Below the pieces are notes generated by a model, which did no database searches, was not told where the DNA came from, and was given only the letters and a program-made list of their open reading frames with translations. A DNA stretch of 64,000 nt, taken from the NCBI RefSeq assembly GCF_001442805.1, contig NZ_CP011131.1:4774001-4838000 (forward strand), read 5' to 3'. The position numbers were made by a program, and so were the translations under genes. Positions within the stretch are counted from its first letter, which is position 1. Every line of letters starts with the position of its first letter. The DNA is from Lysobacter gummosus (GTDB taxonomy: Bacteria > Pseudomonadota > Gammaproteobacteria > Xanthomonadales > Xanthomonadaceae). This document shows, in pieces, positions 8,255 through 17,423 of the stretch.

Positions 8255-10120
8255 TTACGCCGCCGAGTCCGTCACCGGCTGCAACGACACCAGCAAGGCG
8301 CCGCGCCCGGCATGGGCGCCCAACGCCGGTCCAGTCTCGACCACCCAGGCCTGCTCCAGATCCAGCCGCCGGCGCAGCGCTTCGAGCAGGCGCTCGCCGT
8401 CCGCGCGCGCGTCGCAATGGCCGACGATCGCGCGCCACCGCAGCCCGCGCGGGCTGCGTTTGGCGATGTAGCGCGCGAACGCCTCCGGCGCGCCGGCCTT
8501 GGCGAACACGCCGCCGCTGACGCCGAGGCGTCCGTCGGGCTTGAACTTCGCTATCGGGGTCAGGCCGGTGAAACGCACCAGCGGCCCGGCCCAGGGCGGA
8601 ATGCGGCCGCCGCGCACGGCATGCGAGATGTCGCGCGCCATCGCCCAGGTGGCGGTCAGCGGACGCAGTCGTTCGAGCTCGGCAAGGATCGCCGCCAGCT
8701 CAATCCCGTCCGTCGCCAGCTCGGCCGCGCGCCAGGCCAGCAAGGCCTGCCCGCCGGCGGCGTTGAAGGTGTCGAACACCTGCACCCGTCCGCTGCCGTC
8801 GGCGCGCGCGGCGGCCTGTTCGCCCGACTGCAAGGTGCCCGAGACCGCGCGCGACAACCCCACGTACAGCACCTGGGCGCGATGGCCCAGCAGGAATTCG
8901 AAGACCCGGCGGAAATCGCCGGGCGGCGGCTGGCTGGTGCGCGGCTGTTCGGCCTGCGGACGCGCGGCGCCGGCGGCCATGCGGCGGTAGAACTCGCCGG
9001 TGGCCAGGCCGACCTTGTCCAGGTAATCGCGGTCGTCCACCGACACCCGCACCGGCACGGTGTGCAGGCCGTAGCGTTCGGCCAGTTCCTCCGGCAGATC
9101 GGCGGCGCTGTCGGTGACCACCGCCACCCGCTGCACCCGCTCCACGCTGCGTTGCTGCGCCAGCATGTCGTCGGCCTTCATGCCTTCGACCGCGCCATGG
9201 CCGGCGCATACGTCGAACAAGGCCTGCGGCGAGGCGACATGGCCGTGTACGCGCAGGCGGGTGCTGCCGCCGGCCAGCACCAGCGAGTCGGCGCCGATCG
9301 CCTCCAGCGCGTCGCGCAAGGCGTCGCGCGACAGCTCGGTGCCGATCAGCAGGCACTCGCTGCACCAGCGCCGGTGCGGGTCCACCGTCTCGTGCAGGAC
9401 GGGAATCTGCGTATCGCCGGCGCCGTGCGCATGGCCGGCGCAGGCTTCGTTCGCGGCCCCGGCGGCGCCGTGCATGCGCAGCGCGCGCGGGCCGCCATCG
9501 ACGAATTCCGCGATGCCTTCGAGCAGATCGACGAAGCCCTGCGCGCCGGCATCGACCACGCCGGCCCTTTGCAGCAAGGCCATCTGCTGGGGCGTGCGCG
9601 CCAGAGCGATGCGGGCCCGCGCCAGCGCGACCACGAAGCCCGGACGCGGATCGCCGTCGGCGCTGGCCCGGGCTGCTTCGTCCAGCGCATCGGCGAAGGC
9701 GTTGATCACGCTCAGAATGGTGCCCTCGACCGGGTGCGCGAGCGCGGCGCGGGCATTGCCGGCGCCGTGGCGCACCGAGGCCGCCAGGGTGGTCGCGTCC
9801 AGTTCCGGCTGAGCGCGCGCGTGCTCGGCGACCCCGTACAGGAACTGCGCCAGGATCGCCCCGGAATTGCCGCGCGCGCCGTCGATGGCGTCGTCGCCGA
9901 TGCGCCGCAACAGTTCGCCGATATGCCGGCTGCGCCGGCTCAGCGCCCCGTTCAGCAGGCTGCCGAGGGTGTGCGCGAGGTTGTTGCCGGTGTCGCCGTC
10001 GGCGACCGGGAAGACGTTGATCCGGTTGAGGGTATCGCGGCCGGCGATGACCCGCCGGGCGCCCGCGATCAGGGCCCGGCGCAGCGCCGGGGCGGTCAGC
10101 GGAAGACGGGCGGGCGGCAT
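8255..10120 (-). CDS. DAK2 (DhaL-like) and DegV domain fusion, fatty-acid-kinase-like
   Basis: The 621-residue protein joins an N-terminal DAK2/DhaL nucleotide-binding domain (about 1-190, with VADGDTGNN at residues 39-47 supplying metal-binding Asp41 and Asp43) to a FakA-like middle region and a C-terminal DegV domain (about 290-615, beginning VAVVTDSAADLP). In Firmicutes FakA (kinase) and FakB/DegV (acyl carrier) are separate proteins that phosphorylate exogenous fatty acids. Here both sit in one chain, as in other xanthomonads, next to plsY whose substrate is acyl phosphate. I take the ATG at 10120; a TTG at 10138 is an alternative start. The fatty-acid kinase role is inference from domains and context. 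Confidence 0.82.
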   Translation of the reverse strand: MPPARLPLTAPALRRALIAGARRVIAGRDTLNRINVFPVADGDTGNNLAHTLGSLLNGALSRRSRHIGELLRRIGDDAIDGARGNSGAILAQFLYGVAEHARAQPELDATTLAASVRHGAGNARAALAHPVEGTILSVINAFADALDEAARASADGDPRPGFVVALARARIALARTPQQMALLQRAGVVDAGAQGFVDLLEGIAEFVDGGPRALRMHGAAGAANEACAGHAHGAGDTQIPVLHETVDPHRRWCSECLLIGTELSRDALRDALEAIGADSLVLAGGSTRLRVHGHVASPQALFDVCAGHGAVEGMKADDMLAQQRSVERVQRVAVVTDSAADLPEELAERYGLHTVPVRVSVDDRDYLDKVGLATGEFYRRMAAGAARPQAEQPRTSQPPPGDFRRVFEFLLGHRAQVLYVGLSRAVSGTLQSGEQAAARADGSGRVQVFDTFNAAGGQALLAWRAAELATDGIELAAILAELERLRPLTATWAMARDISHAVRGGRIPPWAGPLVRFTGLTPIAKFKPDGRLGVSGGVFAKAGAPEAFARYIAKRSPRGLRWRAIVGHCDARADGERLLEALRRRLDLEQAWVVETGPALGAHAGRGALLVSLQPVTDSAA

Positions 10121-10269
10121 GACCGCAGTCTGGCGCAAACCTGAGCGGGCCCCTGCTGCGCCGCAGCACGCCCGGGCCGGCCGAGTCGCCGGATTCGGTA
10201 TGCAATTCGCGCTATAGTCGGCAATCGCTCACGGCCTGTCGGGCCGCGCCGACCCCCAAGGATTCCGCC

Positions 10270-10545
10270 ATGTTACGGATCTGTCTGTGCCTGCTGTTCG
10301 CTTTCGCCAGCCTGGCCATCACCGAGGTCGGCGCGCGCGAGGTCAACAAGCTCAGCCCCAACGACGCCTGCTCCGACAGCGCCGCGTCCCGCAAGGACAC
10401 GGCGGCACGCAGCACCGGCCGCAACACCGCTCCGGCGACCGCGCGCGACACCAAGGCCAAGCCGAGCATGCACAGCGACTCCGACAACACCAATCGCTTG
10501 CAATCGCCGCGCTGGCACAATTTCCTGCCGGGCATGTTCCGCTGA
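10270..10545 (+). CDS. Small exported protein of unknown function
   Basis: The 91-residue product has a signal peptide (about 1-22, Val-Gly-Ala cleavage). The mature part is polar, rich in Asp, Ser, Thr and Lys, and ends with a WHNFLPGMFR-like aromatic tail. AAGGA sits 8 bases before the ATG. It lies 59 bp upstream of the MtfA-like gene on the same strand and may share a transcript. I recognise no family. Confidence 0.65.
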   Translation: MLRICLCLLFAFASLAITEVGAREVNKLSPNDACSDSAASRKDTAARSTGRNTAPATARDTKAKPSMHSDSDNTNRLQSPRWHNFLPGMFR

Positions 10546-10604
10546 TCGACCGGCCTTAAGCAAACCGGCCCGCCCGTCTCCACCCACGCGCTTCGCAGAT
10601 TCCC

Positions 10605-11354
10605 TTGTTCGAGTTCCTGCGCCGTCTGCGGCGCCCTCCCGCACCTGTCGACGACACCGTCTGGCGCGACGCCGTCGCCGCCGTGCCGTGGGCGCAAGCG
10701 CTGGATGAAACCCGCCGCGAACGCCTGCGCGCGCTGTCCGCGCGATTCGTGCACGAGAAGACCATCAGCCCGATCGGCGAACTGGAGCTGGGCCCGGCCC
10801 AGCGCGTCCAGCTCGCCATGCTGTGCTGCCTGCCGCTGCTGGAATTCGGCGAAGAAGGTTTGCGCGGCTGGTCGCAGCTGATCGTTTATCCCGACGCATT
10901 CCGGGTCAATCGCAGCCACACCGACGCGGCCGGGGTTCTGCACGAATGGCAGGACGAATTGATCGGCGAATCCTGGGACGCCGGGCCGCTGATCCTGTCC
11001 TGGGCCGATGTCCAGGCCGATTGCGAAGACCCGCGCGCGGGCTTCTGCGTGGCTGCGCACGAGATGGCGCACAAGCTCGATGTGCTCGATGGCGTGCTCG
11101 ACGGCACCCCGCCCTTGCCGCGTCCGTGGCAGCGCGAGTGGGCGCATGATTTCCAACACGCTTACGACGATTTCATCGAACGGGTGGACGACCGGCGCGA
11201 AACGCGGATCGATCCTTACGCCGCCGAAGCGCCGGAAGAATTCTTCGCCGTGGTCACCGAGTACCACTTCAGCGATCCGGCGGCGCTGCGCGAGCAGATG
11301 CCGACGATCGCTGGGCATTTGCAGCGCTTCTACGGGCCGTCTCCGTTCGCCTGA
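10605..11354 (+). CDS. mtfA: MtfA-like zinc metallopeptidase (M90)
   Basis: The 249-residue cytosolic protein carries HEMAHKLD (HExxH zinc motif) near residue 150 and a downstream EEFFAVVTEYHF segment that supplies the third zinc ligand in the MtfA family. In E. coli MtfA is a peptidase that also binds and removes the repressor Mlc; a similar regulatory job here is inference. Translation probably starts at the TTG at 10605, since no in-frame ATG lies nearby upstream and the family's Phe/Arg-rich start follows directly. Length fits the family. Confidence 0.87.
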   Translation: MFEFLRRLRRPPAPVDDTVWRDAVAAVPWAQALDETRRERLRALSARFVHEKTISPIGELELGPAQRVQLAMLCCLPLLEFGEEGLRGWSQLIVYPDAFRVNRSHTDAAGVLHEWQDELIGESWDAGPLILSWADVQADCEDPRAGFCVAAHEMAHKLDVLDGVLDGTPPLPRPWQREWAHDFQHAYDDFIERVDDRRETRIDPYAAEAPEEFFAVVTEYHFSDPAALREQMPTIAGHLQRFYGPSPFA

Positions 11355-11410
11355 TCGGCAGCGCTCATGCCGTCATCGCCGTCACGAAATCTTTTGTGGG
11401 AGAGGCCGCT

Positions 11411-11513
11411 CTTGTGGGAGGGGCTTCAGCCCCGATGCTTTTCGATCAGGCCTGTGGAAAGTTCATGGCGAGCTGAGAGAAAAGCATCGGGGCTGAAGCC
11501 CTTCCCACAAAAG
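11411..11513. repeat. Long inverted repeat (interspersed palindromic element)
   Basis: The left arm at 11411-11442 (CTTGTGGGAGGGGCTTCAGC and on) is matched by its near-perfect reverse complement at 11480-11513, with a 37-base centre. GTGGGAG also occurs just outside the left arm. It lies between convergent mtfA and phoQ and could terminate both. The GTGGGAGGGGCTTCAGCCCC style is familiar from dispersed palindromic repeats of Lysobacter and related genomes. Confidence 0.7.
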
Positions 11514-11550
11514 CAGCCCTCTCATGGGCCAAGTCAGCACGCCAAGGCGA

Positions 11551-12960
11551 TCACAACCCCGGCGGCAACTTCACTTCGAACCTCGTGCCACCCAGTTCCT
11601 GCGACGGGGTGACATCCAAAGTGCCGCGGTAACCGCGCACCAGGTCCTGCACGATCGCCAGCCCGATGCCGTGGCCTTGCACGCGCTCATCGCCGCGCAC
11701 GCCGCGCTGCAGGATCGAGGCGACTTTCTCCGGGGCGATGCCCGGGCCGTCGTCGTCCACCGCCAGCAGCAGGCCGGGACGGCGGTTGGCCGCGACTTCG
11801 CCGGGCTTCACCGTCAGCAGCACCCGCGAGTTCGCCCACTTGAATGCGTTTTCCAGCAGGTTGCCGAGCAGTTCCTGCAGATCGCCCGGCTCGCCGTGGA
11901 ATTGCACGCCGTCGGCCAGGTCGAATTCGCACAGGATGCCCTTGGGCGCGTAGACCTTTTCCAGGCCGCGCACGATCTCTTCCGCATGCGGCTCGATCGC
12001 CACGGGCGCGGCGAACAAGGCGTGGCCGCCGGAGGCCGCGCGCGCGAGCTGGTAGGACACCAGATCGTTCATGCGCCGCAGCTGGATATCGACGTCTTCG
12101 CGCAGTTCCGGATCGATCGGCACCGGGCCGTTCTGATCGTCCAGGCGCGCGCGCAGCACCGCCAGCGGGGTTTTCAGGCTGTGGGCGAGATCGGCCAGGG
12201 TGTTGCGCTGGCGGTCGAGGTTCTCGCGCTCGCTCTCGATGAAGGCGTTGATGCTCTCGGTCAGCGGTTCCAGCTCGCGCGGGTGGCGCTCGCTCATGCG
12301 CGAGGCCAGGCCGCGCTGCACGCGCTTGAGCTCTTCGATCACCCGCTTCAGCGGACGCAAGCTCCACTGCATGATCAAGGCCTGCAGCAACAGCAGGATC
12401 ACGCCGGCGCCGCCCAGATAGCGCCACAGCGCCTGGCGGAACACCGCGACCTGATGGCGCAGCGCGCTGGTGTCTTCGAGGATGTAGATCGTGTACTGAA
12501 ACTCGGACTTGGAATCGCCGTCCACGCTCCAGATCAGGCCGCGGCCGTAGCGGTAGGCCTCCCCCGACCGGCCGCTGATTTCGGTCAGCGGCAGCGGGCC
12601 GTCGAAGGTCTCCTGCGTCGGCTTGAGCATGCCGCCGTCGGGCAGCACCGGGCCCTGGGCCGATACCGAGTCCCAATGGTCGTTGGGCAGGATCACTTCG
12701 GCGTACAAGCCGCTGCCGGGCCGGTCGAAACGCGGATCGGGCGGGTCGTAGGGCGGGATGATTTCGCCGCCGCGACCGAAATCGGTGTCGGCGGCGTAGG
12801 CCAGCGCGTAACTGGTCAGGCGCTGGCGCAGGTTGTTTTCCGCGGTTTCCAGGAAGGCGCGATCCAGCGCCACGCCGGCCAGGGCCAGGAACGCGAGCAG
12901 GCCGAGGCTGGCGGCCAGCAACTGGCGCGCGCGCAGCGACCGGGGCTGTCCCCAGCTCAT
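11551..12960 (-). CDS. phoQ: Sensor histidine kinase, PhoQ type
   Basis: The 469-residue membrane kinase has a first transmembrane helix (about 12-32), a periplasmic sensor region (about 35-178), a second helix (about 181-198), a HAMP-like linker and a kinase core. The phosphoacceptor is His260 in LADLAHSLKTP; the N box NLLENAFKW and the G boxes DDDGPGIA and GHGIGLAIV follow. The periplasmic domain has an acidic patch consistent with Mg2+ or cationic-peptide sensing, as known for PhoQ. It lies 153 bp after phoP on the same strand. The PhoQ name rests on context and family style. Confidence 0.85.
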   Translation of the reverse strand: MSWGQPRSLRARQLLAASLGLLAFLALAGVALDRAFLETAENNLRQRLTSYALAYAADTDFGRGGEIIPPYDPPDPRFDRPGSGLYAEVILPNDHWDSVSAQGPVLPDGGMLKPTQETFDGPLPLTEISGRSGEAYRYGRGLIWSVDGDSKSEFQYTIYILEDTSALRHQVAVFRQALWRYLGGAGVILLLLQALIMQWSLRPLKRVIEELKRVQRGLASRMSERHPRELEPLTESINAFIESERENLDRQRNTLADLAHSLKTPLAVLRARLDDQNGPVPIDPELREDVDIQLRRMNDLVSYQLARAASGGHALFAAPVAIEPHAEEIVRGLEKVYAPKGILCEFDLADGVQFHGEPGDLQELLGNLLENAFKWANSRVLLTVKPGEVAANRRPGLLLAVDDDGPGIAPEKVASILQRGVRGDERVQGHGIGLAIVQDLVRGYRGTLDVTPSQELGGTRFEVKLPPGL

Positions 12961-13113
12961 GGCGTCGGGCGGGCCGTCCGGCCCGCATCGGTGGGAGGCG
13001 CGGGCCTCATGGATCGGTGAAACTCCTGGAAAACGCTCGCCGCGCGGAATGCGGCCTAGTAGATCGCCGCCGCGCGAACGCTGTCAAACCTCATCGGCGG
13101 CGACGGCCTAAGC

Positions 13114-13797
13114 TCAGTCGCCGCTGCGCGGGATGGCGAAACGGTAGCCGCGGCCGCGCACGGTCTCGATCGGCTTGAGCGCGCCATCCGGGTCGAGCTT
13201 CTTGCGCAGACGGCCGATGAAGACTTCCAGCACGTTGGAGTCGCGGTCGAAGTCCTGCTGGTAGATGTGCTCGGTGAGGTCGGCCTTCGAGACCAGCTCA
13301 CCGGCGTGCATCATCAGGTACTCCAGCACCTTGTACTCATAGCTGGTCAGATCGACGTTGCCGCCGTTGACGCTGACCGTCTGCGCGGCCAGATCCAGCA
13401 TCACCGGGCCGCATTCCAGGGTGGGCTTGCTCCAGCCGGCGGCGCGGCGGACCAGCGCGTTGAGGCGGGCGAGCAGTTCTTCGACGTGGAAGGGCTTGAC
13501 CAGGTAGTCGTCGGCGCCCTGCTTGAGGCCTTCGACCTTGTCCTGCCAGCTCGAGCGCGCGGTGAGGATCAGCACCGGGAATTTCTTGCCCTCATCGCGC
13601 AGGGCCTTGATCAGCTCCATGCCGGACATCTTCGGCAGGCCCAGATCGATGATACCCAGGTCGAACGGCACCTCGCGGCCCATATACAGGCCTTCCTCGC
13701 CGTCTTGCGCGGCATCGACCGCGAAGCCCTCGCGCTTCAGGCGCGCAGCCAGGGTCTCGCGCAACGGCGCTTCGTCTTCGACCAGCAGAATTCGCAT
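13114..13797 (-). CDS. phoP: Response regulator, PhoP type (OmpR family)
   Basis: The 227-residue regulator has a receiver domain (acidic pair Glu7-Asp8, phosphoacceptor Asp51, Lys in LVKPF) and a C-terminal OmpR-type winged helix with VRGRGYRF near the end. The ATG at 13797 is chosen because AAGGGAG lies at the right distance; a GTG two codons upstream would fall inside that ribosome site. It is followed by the PhoQ-type kinase and preceded 61 bp upstream by a PepSY-like gene, so the three probably form one operon. Confidence 0.9.
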   Translation of the reverse strand: MRILLVEDEAPLRETLAARLKREGFAVDAAQDGEEGLYMGREVPFDLGIIDLGLPKMSGMELIKALRDEGKKFPVLILTARSSWQDKVEGLKQGADDYLVKPFHVEELLARLNALVRRAAGWSKPTLECGPVMLDLAAQTVSVNGGNVDLTSYEYKVLEYLMMHAGELVSKADLTEHIYQQDFDRDSNVLEVFIGRLRKKLDPDGALKPIETVRGRGYRFAIPRSGD

Positions 13798-13858
13798 GGG
13801 CACTCCCTTGATGATATGCAGCCCGACAGGATCGTTTTGTGGACTGTCGGTGCGAAGG

Positions 13859-14206
13859 TTAGTCGTTGTCGTTGTCTTCGCGGCGTGTAGGACGGTCGTC
13901 GTCGCGGCGCCCCCGCTGCTGCGGGTCGTCCATATAGATCTTGACCCGGCCGGTGGAGTCCACCACCTTGACCCGGTTTACGTCGCGACCGTCGAAAGGG
14001 ATGCGTTCGGCGCTGAGCACCTGGCCGCCGCCGCTTTCGCGCTCGAACCGGCGGACCGAGTTGGACAGCGAGCTGCGGTCCTCGCGGCGCTCGTGGCCGC
14101 GCCAGGGGCGGCCGCCGTCGTCATGCTGCGCCCAGGCGCCGCCGGCCGCCGCCGCACAGGCGACGAGCAGCAACAACGACAGGACGCGGGCGGACCGGAT
14201 GCTCAT
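13859..14206 (-). CDS. Secreted PepSY-like protein upstream of PhoPQ
   Basis: The 115-residue protein has a signal peptide (about 1-26, ending Ala-Trp-Ala). A short PepSY-type core (about 47-95: SVRRFERES, VLSAERIPFDGRDVNRVKVV, GRVKIYMDDP) is followed by a highly charged Arg/Asp tail. PepSY proteins upstream of two-component systems are proposed periplasmic modulators of the sensor kinase. It is the first gene of the likely PepSY-phoP-phoQ operon. Confidence 0.8.
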   Translation of the reverse strand: MSIRSARVLSLLLLVACAAAAGGAWAQHDDGGRPWRGHERREDRSSLSNSVRRFERESGGGQVLSAERIPFDGRDVNRVKVVDSTGRVKIYMDDPQQRGRRDDDRPTRREDNDND

Positions 14207-14381
14207 GACGTTCTAGGATGACCCCAGCGGAACAATAATGTGGCGAAGTTGCAGCGTGCAGGCATTTTCGAAACGTTGCGGTGAATCCGATCTGAACTTT
14301 TCCGCCTCATCCCAGCCGCCATTCAGGCCGGCCGGACCCCGGTCACACGTTGCGACCGCGGCCGCCGAGGCGATGGGTCCT

Positions 14382-15317
14382 TCAAAAGATCTCGCCGACG
14401 CAGCAGCGCAGCGAGCCACCGCCGGCCTCGATGGCGTCGAGCTCGACCGTGGACACGGCGAACCCGGCGCGGGCCAGCGCCGCGCGCGTGGGCTCGCTCA
14501 GCGCCCGCCCGGCGGCGGCGCTCATCCACAGGCCATAGGTCGATAAAGCGATCGAATTGGCGACGAAAGCCGCATGTTCGGCCGCCGACAGGACGATGCC
14601 GTTGGGCGCGTAGAACCCGGCGATGGCCTCGGCCACGGCCGGATCGGCGAATCCGCCCGGGCACACCAGCGCGGCGCGCCCGGCCAGCACCGCCAGGACC
14701 ACGTTGGTGTGGTACTCGCCCGGCGCCAGCTCGAACATCAGGGTGGCGCGCAGACCCAGGGCGCGGTGCATCAGCCGCGCGCCCTGCTCGTCGCATCGCT
14801 CCGACAAGCCGGCGAAGCCCAGGCCGCGGGCACGGTCGATCACCAGCGCGCCGGTGAGTTCGCAGGCATGCGGCTGTGTGGACAGGTCCACTTCCGGGTA
14901 GCCCAGCACCTCGCGGAAGAAGGCGCGGATGTCCTCGCGCCCGGCTTCGCGCTGGCGCACGGGATGGCGCATGCGCCCGATCACATAGCGCGGTTGCGCG
15001 CCGACGGCGGCATCGCCGCGGCCGGTGGCGAAGACGTTGTTCGGGAACAGCGCGTCGGGGGTGTCCGGGTCGCCGGCGAAGCAGATCGTCGGCAGCGACA
15101 GCGACAAGGCGCGGTGCAGATCGCGGTGCTGGGCGCTGGCGCGACCGGGGTCGAAGGCGGCGGCCTGGGCCATGTAGCGGTTGTCGCCGGCCGACTGCTC
15201 GGCGCGGGCGAAGCCGTCGGGCGCGACCAGGAACGCCGCGCGCGCGGTGGCCGGGCCGAAATCCGGGCCCAGCGTGCGGGCATGATCGAAGAAGCTGGGC
15301 AGGTCGCGAGTGATCAT
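14382..15317 (-). CDS. CtlX-like guanidino-group hydrolase (arginine deiminase superfamily)
   Basis: The 311-residue cytosolic protein has the pentein-fold signatures TPDALFPNNVF (substrate-binding Asp/Asn), GEYHTNVVL (catalytic His) and a C-terminal GGGSLRCC with the nucleophilic Cys. This pattern matches the CtlX/citrulline-utilization hydrolase and amidinotransferase-related family. The ATG at 15317 begins the conserved region; upstream codons are Pro-rich and unlike the family. It is separated from dusA by 144 bp. The substrate (citrulline, arginine or a derivative) cannot be fixed from sequence. Confidence 0.82.
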   Translation of the reverse strand: MITRDLPSFFDHARTLGPDFGPATARAAFLVAPDGFARAEQSAGDNRYMAQAAAFDPGRASAQHRDLHRALSLSLPTICFAGDPDTPDALFPNNVFATGRGDAAVGAQPRYVIGRMRHPVRQREAGREDIRAFFREVLGYPEVDLSTQPHACELTGALVIDRARGLGFAGLSERCDEQGARLMHRALGLRATLMFELAPGEYHTNVVLAVLAGRAALVCPGGFADPAVAEAIAGFYAPNGIVLSAAEHAAFVANSIALSTYGLWMSAAAGRALSEPTRAALARAGFAVSTVELDAIEAGGGSLRCCVGEIF

Positions 15318-15461
15318 CGGCTTCGGCTCATGCGCAGGGGCGACAGGCGCCGGCCGTGGCGGCTCTGGCGATCGCGGTGGGACGGCGGGGGCGCGGCAAC
15401 GGTGGTGAGACAACGATCGCAATCCGGGCTCGCGCCCGCCGTCAGGCCTGCGGGCGCGGCC

Positions 15462-16484
15462 TCAGGCCGCATCGCGCGTGGCGAAGGATTCGGTCACCGC
15501 CAGCGCCTGCTCGATCAGCGACCAGTCCGCGCCGGGCTTGTGCGCGCCTTCGCTGAGCACCTGCCGGAACGCGCGGCCGCCGCGCTCGCCGTGGAACAGG
15601 CCGAGCATGTGCCGGGTCATGTGCTTGAGGAACACGCCGCGTTCGAGCTGGCTTTCCACATAGGGCCGCAGCGAACGCAGCAACTCGGCGCGGCTGCGCA
15701 ACTCGCCGCCGAACCAGGCGGTGTCGAGCCGGTGCAGCACGTAGGGCTCGTGATACGCGGCGCGGCCGAGCATCGCGCCGTCGGCGTGATCCAGGTGCGA
15801 GGCGGCCTCTTCCGGCGTGGCGATGCCGCCGTTGACGATCACCTGCAAATGCGGGCGTTCGCGCTTGAGCCGGTAGGCCCAGTCGTAGCGCAGCGGCGGC
15901 ACTTCGCGGTTTTCCTTCGGCGACAGGCCCTTGAGCCAGGCATTGCGCGCATGCACGACGAACATGCCGCAGCCGGCCGCGGCGACCTCGTCGATGAAGG
16001 CGAGGAAGCCTTCGAAGCGGTGATCGTCGTCCACGCCGAGCCGGCACTTCACCGTCACCGGCACGTCGCAGGCCGCGACCATCGCCGCGACCGACGCGGC
16101 CACCAGCGCCGGCTCGCGCATCAGGCAGGCGCCGAAGCGCCCGGCCTGGACCCGGTCCGACGGGCAGCCGCAATTGAGATTGATCTCATCGAAACCGCGC
16201 TCGGCGCCGATCCGCGCCGCCTGCGCCAGCAACGCCGGCTCGCTGCCGCCGAGCTGCAGCGCCACCGGGTGCTCGACCGGGTCCATCGCCAGCAAGCGCG
16301 CGCGATCGCCGTGGATGACCGCGTTGGCGTGGACCATTTCGGTATACAGCCGCGCATGCGGGGCGAGGACGCGATGGAAGACGCGGCAGTGGGAGTCGGT
16401 CCAGTCCATCATCGGGGCGACGGACAGGCGCTCGAACACGGCCTGACGCGGCGGCTGGGGGATGGAGGGATCGGGAGCGGTCAT
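15462..16484 (-). CDS. dusA: tRNA-dihydrouridine(20/20a) synthase
   Basis: The 340-residue flavoenzyme reduces U20/U20a in the tRNA D loop. It has the N-terminal SVAPMMDWTDSHCRVFHR segment typical of DusA, NLNCGCPSDRV with the catalytic Cys, VTVKCRLGVDD for FMN phosphate contact, VHARNAWLKGLSPKENR and NGGI. Length fits. It is a likely single-gene unit facing the same way as ctlX. Confidence 0.94.
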   Translation of the reverse strand: MTAPDPSIPQPPRQAVFERLSVAPMMDWTDSHCRVFHRVLAPHARLYTEMVHANAVIHGDRARLLAMDPVEHPVALQLGGSEPALLAQAARIGAERGFDEINLNCGCPSDRVQAGRFGACLMREPALVAASVAAMVAACDVPVTVKCRLGVDDDHRFEGFLAFIDEVAAAGCGMFVVHARNAWLKGLSPKENREVPPLRYDWAYRLKRERPHLQVIVNGGIATPEEAASHLDHADGAMLGRAAYHEPYVLHRLDTAWFGGELRSRAELLRSLRPYVESQLERGVFLKHMTRHMLGLFHGERGGRAFRQVLSEGAHKPGADWSLIEQALAVTESFATRDAA

Positions 16485-16721
16485 GGAGGCGGGAGTGACG
16501 CGTGGAGGCTAATTCTCGCCGATAACGGGCTAAGCCGCCTCCCCGAAAGTGAACCGGTCCCGGTTCTGGTCGTGGTCCGTGCCGATATGGACGGCAGATA
16601 GGCGCCGGTCGCCCGGGCCGATCCGGCGGCGCTTTCGACCTCTTCGAAGCTGTTCCGAGAAATCCCACTCGCCGCCCGGCCATGAAACGCCCGCTTCAGC
16701 CGTACGCCGAAACCCCTCCGG

Positions 16722-17423
16722 TCAGCGCCGCCCTTCGATCGCTATCGGCGCGGTGCACACCACGCGCTGCAGTTTGACCAGGGCCGGATCGTGGTACGTC
16801 GCCACGCTGCCATCGGCTTGGCGCGCGCTGTGCGGAAACCGTGCGTCGGCATCGATCACGCCTATGCATACGCGCACCGTGGCCGGCGTGGCGATATCGG
16901 CCGCGGACCGATACGGTTCGAAGCTGCGCAAGGGCAAGGCGACGTGCGCCTTGCCTTGCAGACGCTGACCGGGCGCGAGCGGCTTGGCGCCGATCCGGTC
17001 CTGCGCCGCGACCGCGCCGTCGGCGGCGAACGCGCGCAGCGCGAACACGACCGCGCCGTCCTCGCCACGGCTCACGTAGATGGTCTGTTCGCCGGCGGAC
17101 TCATCGTGTTTGAGTGGAGCGACCAGCGCCAGCAACGGCCGCTGCCCGCGATTGAGCAGCGACCATTCGATGTCCAGCCGCGTATTGGCGTCGCGCACCG
17201 TGGCGCTGATTTCGACTGCGTCCTCGCTCATCGCTTTCCCCGCGCCGCAAGCGCTCGCTGCGAATACCTGCGCCACCGCCAACAACGCCATCGCCCAACC
17301 TCGCGCGCCACGGCCGACGGCGCGCGCGCGGCGCGGCGTCGGATCATCGGCGTTAACGCAACCGGCCTCGATGCCGGCGCTTGTCGTCATCGCGATCGGC
17401 GCATGCTCATCAGCGATAGTCAT
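16722..17423 (-). CDS. Exported or lipoprotein partner of the RTX-M91 protein, function unknown
   Basis: The 233-residue reading begins at the ATG at 17423, which overlaps the end of the RTX-M91 gene by 14 bp, so translation is likely coupled. After an Arg-rich stretch there is a hydrophobic core and an Ala-Ser-Ala-Cys lipobox at about residues 56-59. The mature part looks like a beta-sandwich domain (IEWSLLNRGQRPLLAL strand) and has a lone Cys near the C-terminus. A start closer to the hydrophobic core is possible. The tight overlap suggests a chaperone, inhibitor or immunity-type role, but that is inference. Confidence 0.62.
   Translation of the reverse strand: MTIADEHAPIAMTTSAGIEAGCVNADDPTPRRARAVGRGARGWAMALLAVAQVFAASACGAGKAMSEDAVEISATVRDANTRLDIEWSLLNRGQRPLLALVAPLKHDESAGEQTIYVSRGEDGAVVFALRAFAADGAVAAQDRIGAKPLAPGQRLQGKAHVALPLRSFEPYRSAADIATPATVRVCIGVIDADARFPHSARQADGSVATYHDPALVKLQRVVCTAPIAIEGRR

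Noticed and set aside
12961..13113. Separate promoter for phoQ in the 153-bp gap after phoP
   Set aside because: No clear promoter or terminator is visible; the gap is unusually long for the operon but gives no firm element.
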